From positions 1-64,000 of the forward strand of contig CALZJH010000011.1 of assembly GCA_945787845.1 (NCBI GenBank): DNA of 64,000 bases. The letters run 5' to 3'. Below, piece by piece: positions 27,431 to 35,605 of this stretch. The notes beneath the pieces are model-generated. The model was given only the letters and a program-made list of their open reading frames with translations. It was not told where the DNA came from and searched no databases. Source of the DNA: an uncultured Woeseiaceae bacterium (GTDB lineage Bacteria > Pseudomonadota > Gammaproteobacteria > Steroidobacterales > Woeseiaceae). The position numbers were made by a program, and so were the translations under genes. The stretch's first letter is position 1. Every line of letters begins with the position of its first letter.

Positions 27431-28926
27431 AAGCGCAAGGCATCGTTGTGGGGCTCGAAGTTGAGTCCACAACGGCGAATGAACTCGTCAACTGCGCGCA
27501 TGTCGATCTTGCTGCCGGACTGAGTGTCGACCGGCGTCGGCTTGATCGGAGGATAGAAGCCGTAACCTGACAGTAAACAGGTCCACGACATGGGCGTATA
27601 GGAGGAGCGAATCTGCTGGCGCTCCATTTCCTGGTTGAGGCTCTGACCCGACGTCCAGATCTGCAGTATCTTCTGTAGTTCTGCAGACACGTGCTTGTTC
27701 TCGCCGTTTTGCCGCCAGTAGTCGGTATCGGCACGTGAGTTCATGATGTAGTGGGCGACGATGTAATCCCGGATCCTCTCGAAACGGTCATTGACCCTCT
27801 CGTTGAACGTCATCTGTCCGCTCTCCGAGAATCCCTGTGCATCGACCGTGTCGATGAAGTCGTCTACCGTGTTGCAGACGAGATTCAGTGCCGTCGCTTC
27901 GAGGGGCTCGATAAAGCCCTGAGACAGACCGACAGCAAGGCAGTTCTTGTGCCAGTGCTTGTCGATGCGCCCGACCTTCATCTGCAGGTGTCGTGCCTCT
28001 ACATCGCTATCCAGTAGTCCGAGATGGGTGCGTAATTCGGTCTCGGCGTCATCGGCGGTGCAGAACGAGGAACTGTAGACATAGCCATTGCCGATGCGAT
28101 GCGTCAGCGGAATCTCCCATGCCCAGCCGTATTGCATTGCGGTGGAAACCGTTTGTGAGCCAATTTCCTCTACCTGGCTCGTGGGCAGGACGACGGCAGA
28201 GTCGTTGAACAGGTTGTCCGAAAAAGACCGGAATGGAATCTCCATCGCGTCCTGGATCAATGCGCCTCGAAACCCGGAGCAGTCGACGAAGAAATCGCCA
28301 GAAATGGTTTCTCCGGCATCGCTTACCAGGCTGCCGATGGCGCCGCTATCTGTCAGATTGACGTCGACGATCTTGGCCGCGACGTGCCGGGCGCCGCGCT
28401 GAACGGCTTTCTCGCGCAAAAACTCGCCAACGAGGTTGGCGTCGAAGTGATAGCCGTATTCGACGGCGAACGGAAAATTCTCGCTCGGCCTGGGGCCGAG
28501 TCTATTCTCGGAGAGGCTGGCCGAGAGAAAGAAACGATCGGGATGAGCATGTACGTCAATGCCCTGACGCCGTGCGTAGGTATTGAAGTAGAACGCGGTG
28601 ATTGTGTGTTGATCCAGTTGCGAAGCAAACGGATGAAAATAGCGGCTGAATCCCGGCCGCGTCGACCAGTTGGCGAAGCTAATTCCATTCTTGTAGGTCG
28701 CATTGCACCGTGGCATCCACTCGGACTCCTCGACGCCTATGGAGTCAAAGAACAGCTTCATGCGGGGGGTCGAGCCTTCCCCGACACCGACCGTCCCAAT
28801 TGCCGGCGACTCGATAACGGTGATGTTGATGTCCTTGTCAGACCAGCGCGCGAGCAGCGTGTTGCTCGTGATCCAGCCCGCGGTACCGCCGCCCAGGATG
28901 ACAATGTTCTTCGGCTTTCTAGTCAC
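27424..28926 (-). CDS. Tryptophan halogenase-like flavoprotein (GH31-GH13-esterase partner)
   Basis: A 500-residue relative of the preceding gene, on the opposite strand. Motifs: GGGTAGW, GVGEGSTPRMK, lysine in ATYKNGISFANW, GWAWEIPLTHRIGNG (WxWxIP) and GLSQGFIEPLEATAL. The track extends to 29193, but that part is a shadow of the upstream gene. GTG 28926 gives MTRKPKNIVILGGG and overlaps the stop of the giant hydrolase gene by 8 nt, which implies translational coupling to it. The two neighbouring halogenase-like genes are clearly related, so an old duplication is likely. Confidence 0.88.
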   Translation of the reverse strand: MTRKPKNIVILGGGTAGWITSNTLLARWSDKDINITVIESPAIGTVGVGEGSTPRMKLFFDSIGVEESEWMPRCNATYKNGISFANWSTRPGFSRYFHPFASQLDQHTITAFYFNTYARRQGIDVHAHPDRFFLSASLSENRLGPRPSENFPFAVEYGYHFDANLVGEFLREKAVQRGARHVAAKIVDVNLTDSGAIGSLVSDAGETISGDFFVDCSGFRGALIQDAMEIPFRSFSDNLFNDSAVVLPTSQVEEIGSQTVSTAMQYGWAWEIPLTHRIGNGYVYSSSFCTADDAETELRTHLGLLDSDVEARHLQMKVGRIDKHWHKNCLAVGLSQGFIEPLEATALNLVCNTVDDFIDTVDAQGFSESGQMTFNERVNDRFERIRDYIVAHYIMNSRADTDYWRQNGENKHVSAELQKILQIWTSGQSLNQEMERQQIRSSYTPMSWTCLLSGYGFYPPIKPTPVDTQSGSKIDMRAVDEFIRRCGLNFEPHNDALRFQ

Positions 28927-31900
28927 GATGGGCCTCTTGCCAGGTGGTCGGCGCCAACAGGAACTCCAGCTGCGCGCCTGCGCGTGCGCGCCAGGCTCGC
29001 TCACTATGGTCGGCGCCCTCGAACTTTCGCATGACGAAGTCGCGTCCTTCGACCAGCCCCTCACGCAGGAACCACTCGCGAACCGGTTGGTGATCAGCCT
29101 CGTAGGTGGCGTCCAGGGTTTCAGTTCCGTAATCGAAGTAAAAGCGCCCGCCGCGTGAAATTGTATCGCCTTTGGCAATATCCCTGACGACAAACGGTGT
29201 CGGATCGGGGCTGGTCACAGGCTCATCCCAGATGTCGACAATGTTCTGCTCTGAGAAGGCAAAGTGCGTCGATACGCAGCCACAGGCGCCAAATACGTCC
29301 GGGTGGTTCTTGACCAGGTACCAGGAGAGCAGCCCCCCCATCGATGAGCCCATCGCCGATGTGTTCCCGGGACCGGTCAGCGTTCTGAATTCGGCATTGA
29401 CCCGTGGCATCAGCTCCTCGGTCAGGAACCTTGCGTAGGCTGATGCGTCGTGCCAGGGCGAATACTCGTGACGTCGATTGGCGGTGCTCCACGCGCCAAC
29501 GACGATGGCGGGCTCATGGCGGCCCGCGGCCACGCCACGCATCATGGCCTCGTCGATGCCCCAGTCCACGCCCCAGCTCGCGATTCGCGGGTCGAACAAG
29601 TTCTCGCCGTCCGTCATATAGATGACACGATAGTGCTTCGCGGGATCATCTTCATAGCCCGGCGGCAACCAGATGACGACGTTTCGGGATGGCCCCAGGA
29701 TTTCGGATGGCATGTCCTGCCAGTAGACGATGTTGCCCAGCACGCCGGAACCGGTCGGGTCATCCACGTACGGCTGGTCGTCGAGCGGTTTGAAACGGCC
29801 TTCGCCGATGCGATAGACGAGCGATTCCAGCGGCGCCAGGCGTACCGCGACCTTGCCTGCACCCTGGTCGACGACGATTTCCCCTTCGTGGTTGCCGTAC
29901 AGAATATCCTTGAGCGCGTGGCGCCCGTCCGCAAGACGCAGGGACGCGACGACGTCGGCGGGAATATCAAGGTTCAGGACAACGTCGTCCTGGTCGTCGA
30001 AGTTACTCACCGCGATCAGGCGTTCTTCTTCAGCCCAGCGGGCGAATGCGAACAGGCGGTCGCTGCTTGCCGGCAGGTGTGCGTAAGCGCCGGACATTGC
30101 CGGGTTGTCCCGGCTGATGTTGAGGAGCCGGGCGTAGAAGTCACGCAGTGCAGCCTCGTCGGGCGCAAGCGCGCCGCCGTCGAATCTGCCGTCATTCATC
30201 CAGCGCTGATGGGCGGGGACGCCCCAGTAGTCGAATATCGTTGTTCGGGTGGCTTTGCCGAAGCCCGCATCGTTATTGGCGGGAACGCCGACTTCCTGGC
30301 CGAAGTAGAGCATGGTGGGTCCGCTGCCGATCAGTGCCGCAACGACCATGCCGGGCTTGGCGCGATCGGGACTGCCGGCGAAACCTTCACTGGCGATCCG
30401 CTGTTCGTCGTGGTTCTCGAGGAAGTGCAGCATGTGCTGCTCGATGTCCAACACGTCGGCCTGTGCGGCGGCAATACTGTCGGTGCCTGCGTCGTCCTGG
30501 ATGACGGCCCGGGTCGCATCGTAGAGACCGACCTTGTCATACAGGTAATCCATGCGCCCAAGATCGATGTAATCACGGTACATGTCCGGCACATAGATCT
30601 CTGACAACACGAACGCATCCGGATTGCGAACTTTGATCGATGCATTCAGGTAGCTCCAGAATTCCACCGGGACCATTTGCGCCATGTCATAGCGAAAGCC
30701 GTCGACGCCCTTATCGAGCCAGAAGTGGGCAATGTCCCTGAACTTCTTCCAGCTGGCAGGAACATCGCGTTCCTCCCAGAAGTCGGCAATTTGCTCGTTC
30801 GGCCAGTTGCGGGCTGCGTCGGGGAGACGGTCGAAAGCGTAGCTGCCATCCGGCCGTACTCCGAAATTTATCTTCACGGTTTCAAACCAGTCGTCGGTTT
30901 TCGGCTGTGCTGCGCGTGAGCCATTGCCGGTCCACTTGGCTGGCGACTCCGCAAATTTTCCATCAGCCAGTGGATGCTGTTCGCCACCCAGTGGCACGTA
31001 GCCTTCCGGCACCGAGAAGTCCTCGCCGACAATGTAGTAGAAGCTGTTGTCGCGCGCCCAGGCGACGCTGGTGTCGTCATCCTCACCGAAGTCCCGAATA
31101 CCGCCCGGCCTCACCAGCGAACGGTAGCTGCGCGCGATATGGTTGGGCACGATGTCGATAACCACCTGCATGCCGTTGGTATGCGTTCGCTTGATGAGCG
31201 CCTCGAACTCCTCCATGCGCTTGTCCGGATGTCGTGCGAGGTCCGGATTCACGTTGTAGTAGTCTCTTACCGCATAGGGCGACCCCGCGCGGCCCTTGAC
31301 GACATCGGGGTCGTCATTGCTGATACCGTAGTCCGTGTAATCGCCGACCAAGGCATGATGCGGGACGCCTGTGTACCAGACGTGTGTTGTTCCCAATTCT
31401 CGGATACCTTGCAATGCCGCATCGCTGATATCAGCAAACTTGCCGACACCATTGTCTTCAATCGTGCCCCAGGGCTTGTTCGTCGAGTTCTTGTTGCCGA
31501 AGAGCCGCGTGAAGACCTGGTAAACGACAGGCTTTTCTGCGGGAGGCGGACCAGGATCCTCATTAACCTCCAGCAATGCGGGCTGGTGATCCCACACGAC
31601 GCGGGCCGTCAGCCTGTCGCCCTTCTTTCGTGCTTTGACGACCCTGTCGCCAAAGCGGACCATCCTGGTGTCCGCTGTCCAATTATGGATGATGATTTCG
31701 AGCTCGCGAGCGGCCGGCATTTCCTCGTAACCCTGGCCCGACCGGTCGAGTTCGATACGCAGGTAATCGTCTTTTTGTTGCGCCTTGAATTCGAGTAACT
31801 CGAAGCGGCCGTCCTCCAGGCTCGTTCGACTGCTGCCGTCGTCCTCATACATTTGGCCGGACGCCTCCGGAACCGACTCATCAGCGTAATAGTGGAGGGT

Positions 31901-33943
31901 GAGTTTCTCGCTCGAGTAGTCGCGTGTCGTCTGGATCTCGGGCGTCATCGGAACGAATGAGCCGGCGCGCACGAGCACGGGAATCGTCTCGAGTGTTACG
32001 GGGATATCGATGCGCCGTCCGCCCTCGAGGCGTTCGCCGGTCCAGAAGTTGAACCAGGCCCCCGGCGGCACCAGCGTGCTGACCGTCTCTACGCCCGGGT
32101 CGGTCACGGGTTTGACGAGGAACGCATCGCCCCAGAAGTAGCTGTCCTTGATGTCGATGAGCTGCGGCAGCGACTCATCCACGAAGAACGCAGGACGCAT
32201 GAGCGGCATGCCGGTCGTGCTGTTCTCGTACGCCAGCGTGTAGTTGTACGGCATCAGGCGATAGCGCAGGTTGATTGCGTCGCGCACAATACGGCGCGTC
32301 CTGCGGTCGTGAAATACGGGCTCAGCCGGAATGTGTTCCTGTGCGTGTGGACGATAGACTGGCTGGAACACGCCGTACTGCAGCCAGCGGATATACATTT
32401 CCCGGTCGAAGGTCTCGCCGCCGGCAAAGCCGCCGAGATCCGAGTGCATGTAGGCGAGGCCGAACAAGCCGCCCTGCAGCGCCAGTTCGACCTGCGGCTT
32501 GAGTCCGCCCCACTCACGACTGACGTCACCGGTCCATGGAATGAGGCCATAGCGCTGCGAGCCGGCGAAGCCGGAACGCATCATTATCATTGAGCGCATG
32601 TCCGGATACTTCCGGATCTGGCGTTCGTAAACCATGCGTGCCCATTGATGGCCGTACGCGTTGTGAATTTCATCGCCCGTCGCCTCGATACCGGCCTCCG
32701 ACAGCCGGTGCAACGCGTCGCCCGGATGCACTTCAGGTTCCCCGAGATCGCCCCACGTCGCGGCGGTTCCCTGCTCAAACAGCCTCTCGTAGGGCTTCCA
32801 GAACCAGTCGGCCGCCCGATCGTCGAAGACGTCGATAAGCCCTGTGTTGCCGAAATAGAAGTCGAATCGGCGCGGCTCGCCCGACGATGTGCGTGCGAGT
32901 ACCCTGTTATCGACCGCGTCCTGCCAGCGCTTCGACGTGCTCAGGACAAAGGGCTCGGTAATGGCAATGGTCTTCACGCCATCGCTGGCGAAGTCGGCCA
33001 TCATGTCTTCGGGAGTCGGCCACGCGTCCCGGTCCCAGTCGAGGTTGCCCATATGGCCCTTGATGTCGGGACCGAACCAGAAAATGTCGAGGATGATGGC
33101 GTCGAGCGGAATCCTGTGTCTGCGAAAACGCCGCACTACATCGCGCGTCTCTTTTTCCGAGTGATATCCGAAACGCGATGCGAAGTTGCCGAATGCCCAG
33201 CGCGGCGGCAGCGGCTGCTTGCCGGTGACGTCCGTGTAGTTGTCGATGAGATCTGGGTAGCTATCGCCGGCGACGATGATGTACGAGGTGCGCCCGCCAA
33301 CCGCTTCGAACTGCAGAATATCCGGCTCCGTATGGCCGATGTCCAGCCAGCCACTGGCGGAATTGTCGAAGACGACCATGTACTTGTCCGACGACATAAT
33401 TGCCGGGAGGCTGTAGTACATCTGCTCGGACTCGGTCGTGTAGCCATAGTGCGCCTTGTTATAGAGCGGCATCCGCTTGCCGCGTCGGTCCATGCCCATG
33501 ACCCGCTGGCCGCCGCCGAGTATCTTCTCGCCATCGTCGAGCGCGAAGCGAAAACCGCGTGCCTCGTCGTCGATGAAGTAGCCGTCACGCTCTTCGATCA
33601 ATGCCTCGCCGCCACGCAGGAATGAAATACGTACGGGTGATTTCTCGACCACCGCTGTTAGCCCGTCGACCTGTATCGAGATCGTCTGGTCGGATTCTTT
33701 GACGACCGGGGCAACGTGGGGCAGGTGCGGTGCCAATGCGAATGAGGGTAGCTGCTTGACGCCGGTCTCGAGGTAGTGGACCTCGAAGCCATGGTCATCA
33801 ATCGCCCGGATGCTCAGGTCACCGCGCTCGCTGTGTACCACGACCCTGTCGTCTGAGACTTCGTGTGACTCGTACTCACCGAAATCGGCAACGGCCCACG
33901 GTGCCGCCAGTAACAAAACGATACGGATAGCAAGGTGTCTCAA
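28919..33943 (-). CDS. Exported three-domain protein: GH31 alpha-glucosidase, GH13 alpha-amylase and esterase
   Basis: One unbroken frame of 1674 residues. TTG 33943 is preferred over the track's GTG 33970: GGGAG lies 6 nt upstream and the protein then starts with a signal peptide (MRHLAIRIVLLLAAPWAVA). Domain 1 (about residues 60-795) is GH31, with nucleophile D399 in WGDLGE and acid/base D502 in HSDLGGF. A short proline linker (GPPPAEKP) leads to domain 2 (about 800-1345), GH13, with IDIVPNHI, D1086 in GFRYDMAQ, E1115 in LSEIY and D1179 in ENHDEQ. Domain 3 (about 1400-1674) is an enterochelin-esterase/EstD-like alpha/beta hydrolase, with S1534 in GSSMGG and H1646 in GADHSERAW. All three active sites look intact. 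It probably digests alpha-glucans in the periplasm or outside; the esterase substrate is unknown. Confidence 0.9.
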   Translation of the reverse strand: MRHLAIRIVLLLAAPWAVADFGEYESHEVSDDRVVVHSERGDLSIRAIDDHGFEVHYLETGVKQLPSFALAPHLPHVAPVVKESDQTISIQVDGLTAVVEKSPVRISFLRGGEALIEERDGYFIDDEARGFRFALDDGEKILGGGQRVMGMDRRGKRMPLYNKAHYGYTTESEQMYYSLPAIMSSDKYMVVFDNSASGWLDIGHTEPDILQFEAVGGRTSYIIVAGDSYPDLIDNYTDVTGKQPLPPRWAFGNFASRFGYHSEKETRDVVRRFRRHRIPLDAIILDIFWFGPDIKGHMGNLDWDRDAWPTPEDMMADFASDGVKTIAITEPFVLSTSKRWQDAVDNRVLARTSSGEPRRFDFYFGNTGLIDVFDDRAADWFWKPYERLFEQGTAATWGDLGEPEVHPGDALHRLSEAGIEATGDEIHNAYGHQWARMVYERQIRKYPDMRSMIMMRSGFAGSQRYGLIPWTGDVSREWGGLKPQVELALQGGLFGLAYMHSDLGGFAGGETFDREMYIRWLQYGVFQPVYRPHAQEHIPAEPVFHDRRTRRIVRDAINLRYRLMPYNYTLAYENSTTGMPLMRPAFFVDESLPQLIDIKDSYFWGDAFLVKPVTDPGVETVSTLVPPGAWFNFWTGERLEGGRRIDIPVTLETIPVLVRAGSFVPMTPEIQTTRDYSSEKLTLHYYADESVPEASGQMYEDDGSSRTSLEDGRFELLEFKAQQKDDYLRIELDRSGQGYEEMPAARELEIIIHNWTADTRMVRFGDRVVKARKKGDRLTARVVWDHQPALLEVNEDPGPPPAEKPVVYQVFTRLFGNKNSTNKPWGTIEDNGVGKFADISDAALQGIRELGTTHVWYTGVPHHALVGDYTDYGISNDDPDVVKGRAGSPYAVRDYYNVNPDLARHPDKRMEEFEALIKRTHTNGMQVVIDIVPNHIARSYRSLVRPGGIRDFGEDDDTSVAWARDNSFYYIVGEDFSVPEGYVPLGGEQHPLADGKFAESPAKWTGNGSRAAQPKTDDWFETVKINFGVRPDGSYAFDRLPDAARNWPNEQIADFWEERDVPASWKKFRDIAHFWLDKGVDGFRYDMAQMVPVEFWSYLNASIKVRNPDAFVLSEIYVPDMYRDYIDLGRMDYLYDKVGLYDATRAVIQDDAGTDSIAAAQADVLDIEQHMLHFLENHDEQRIASEGFAGSPDRAKPGMVVAALIGSGPTMLYFGQEVGVPANNDAGFGKATRTTIFDYWGVPAHQRWMNDGRFDGGALAPDEAALRDFYARLLNISRDNPAMSGAYAHLPASSDRLFAFARWAEEERLIAVSNFDDQDDVVLNLDIPADVVASLRLADGRHALKDILYGNHEGEIVVDQGAGKVAVRLAPLESLVYRIGEGRFKPLDDQPYVDDPTGSGVLGNIVYWQDMPSEILGPSRNVVIWLPPGYEDDPAKHYRVIYMTDGENLFDPRIASWGVDWGIDEAMMRGVAAGRHEPAIVVGAWSTANRRHEYSPWHDASAYARFLTEELMPRVNAEFRTLTGPGNTSAMGSSMGGLLSWYLVKNHPDVFGACGCVSTHFAFSEQNIVDIWDEPVTSPDPTPFVVRDIAKGDTISRGGRFYFDYGTETLDATYEADHQPVREWFLREGLVEGRDFVMRKFEGADHSERAWRARAGAQLEFLLAPTTWQEAHRD

Positions 33944-33992
33944 AGCAAACTCCCGATCAGGATGCGGCACGGCAGGATAGTACTGAATACTA

Positions 33993-34030
33993 GATAATCG
34001 CCGGTTTTCGCGGGGATGAATACGTATGCA
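33993..34030 (+). promoter_or_regulatory. Candidate promoter with downstream LacI-type operator
   Basis: GATAAT at 33993-33998 could be a -10 box for the MFS/amylase pair. TGAATACGTATGCA at 34017-34030 is identical to the right half of the twin operator at 22839-22852. A repressor bound there would block transcript start or early elongation. The site also lies 74 bp before the divergent GH31-GH13-esterase start, so both directions may be controlled. The operator is seen directly; the -10 box is a guess. Confidence 0.6.
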
Positions 34031-34099
34031 GGCAAGCCGGCCCGGGGAAGTGGGTTGCTACAATTGGACGCATCACGGGGGAACACAGGCGCAACAACA

Positions 34100-35605
34100 A
34101 TGAAACAAAAGCCGGTATTGAGCTTCTGGCAAGTCTGGAACATGTGTTTCGGATTCCTCGGGATCCAGATGGGTTTCGCGTTGCAGAACGCGAACGTCAG
34201 TCGCATCTTCCAGACGCTCGGCGCAGCCGTCGATGAGATACCTATCCTGTGGGTCGCGGCGCCGCTGACGGGGCTCATCGTGCAGCCGATCATCGGCTAC
34301 ATGAGCGACCGTACCTGGAATAGGCTCGGCCGGCGTCGCCCGTATTTCCTCGTTGGCGCGATCCTCGCGTCGCTGGCGCTGTTTGTCATGCCGAACTCCC
34401 CGTACCTGTGGTTCGCCGCCGGCATGCTGTGGATCATGGACGCCAGTATCAATGTATCGATGGAGCCGTTCCGCGCCTTTGTCGGCGACATGCTTCCCGA
34501 GAAGCAGCGGACATCGGGCTTCGCGATGCAGACGTTTTTCATCGGTGTCGGTGCGGTCATCGCATCGGCATTGCCCTGGATCATGACCAACTGGCTCGAT
34601 ATCAGCAATACCGCGCCGGCCGGAGAGATCCCGGATTCCGTCAAGATCGCCTTCTATGTCGGCGGCGCGGCATTCCTGCTGGCCGTGACGTGGACCGTGT
34701 TCCGCACCAGGGAGTATTCACCCGACGAGCTGGCCGCGTTCGATGCCGCACGCCCACCCGAGCACGTGGCTGACGACACCTCGTTGCGGGCAGCGTCCAG
34801 GTACCGCAACGGCGGCGTCGCCTGGCTCGGTGTTGGACTGGCATTCCTGTTCTGGATCGCCAACAGCGGCCTCGACAAGGAGCTGTATATTCTCGCCGGC
34901 GGCATCGCCGTGTTCGGCCTGTTCCAGGTTGTCGTAGCGTTCCTGCAAGACAGGGGAGCAACGAGCAACGGTTTTTACGAAATAATGCACGACCTGTTTC
35001 ATATGCCGAAGGTCATGCGGCAGCTCGCGGTCGTGCAGTTCTTCTCCTGGTTTGCAATGTTCGCGATGTGGATCTACGGGACGTCTGCCGTCACGAGTTT
35101 CCACTTCGGCGCCACCGACGTAACCTCAGCCGCGTATAACGATGGCGCCGACTGGAACGGCGTGCTGTTCGGTTCCTACAACCTGTTCGCAGCGCTGGCT
35201 GCCATTGCCATTCCCTTCGTCGCCAACCGGCTGGGCTGCCGCATGAGTCACCTGTTCAACCTGGCGCTCGGTGGGATCGGCCTGATCAGTTTCTACTTCA
35301 TCAGGGATCCCTACCTGTTGCTGATCCCGATGGTCGGTGTCGGCTTTGCATGGGCGTCGATCCTGTCTCTGCCATATGCCCTGCTGTCGAACAACCTGCC
35401 GTCCCACAAGATGGGCGTGTACATGGGGATTTTCAATTTCTTTATCGTGATCCCGCAGCTCGTCGCGGCGAGTATCCTGGGACTGTTGCTGCGCGAGTTC
35501 TTCGACCTGCAGCCGATCTTCGGCCTGATTATCGGAGGTATTTCGCTGCTGATCGCCGGTGCAGTGACCTTGCTCGTCGACAAGTCTGCGGAACCTGCGG
35601 CATGA
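34100..35605 (+). CDS. MFS (GPH/SLC45-like) sugar transporter, probably maltose/maltodextrin
   Basis: A 501-residue transporter with 12 likely membrane helices. The N-terminus LSFWQVWNMCFGFLGIQMGFALQNANVSR is characteristic of proteobacterial sugar:cation symporters near maltodextrin genes. Loop motif DRTWNRLGRRRPYF fits the MFS A-type motif. The track's start at 34016 would translate through the operator; ATG 34100 is the family-like start, although the ribosome-binding site is weak. Its stop overlaps the next start as ATGA. It would bring the maltose or short oligosaccharides made in the periplasm into the cell for MalQ and GlgP. Confidence 0.88.
   Translation: MKQKPVLSFWQVWNMCFGFLGIQMGFALQNANVSRIFQTLGAAVDEIPILWVAAPLTGLIVQPIIGYMSDRTWNRLGRRRPYFLVGAILASLALFVMPNSPYLWFAAGMLWIMDASINVSMEPFRAFVGDMLPEKQRTSGFAMQTFFIGVGAVIASALPWIMTNWLDISNTAPAGEIPDSVKIAFYVGGAAFLLAVTWTVFRTREYSPDELAAFDAARPPEHVADDTSLRAASRYRNGGVAWLGVGLAFLFWIANSGLDKELYILAGGIAVFGLFQVVVAFLQDRGATSNGFYEIMHDLFHMPKVMRQLAVVQFFSWFAMFAMWIYGTSAVTSFHFGATDVTSAAYNDGADWNGVLFGSYNLFAALAAIAIPFVANRLGCRMSHLFNLALGGIGLISFYFIRDPYLLLIPMVGVGFAWASILSLPYALLSNNLPSHKMGVYMGIFNFFIVIPQLVAASILGLLLREFFDLQPIFGLIIGGISLLIAGAVTLLVDKSAEPAA

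Noticed and set aside
28927-29193. N-terminal extension of the second halogenase-like protein in the track
   Set aside because: It overlaps the end of the GH31-GH13-esterase gene in another frame and lacks similarity; the flavin motif begins right after GTG 28926.
34016-34099. N-terminal extension of the MFS transporter from ATG 34016
   Set aside because: The ATG is part of the operator palindrome, the extension has no family similarity, and ATG 34100 gives the usual N-terminus.
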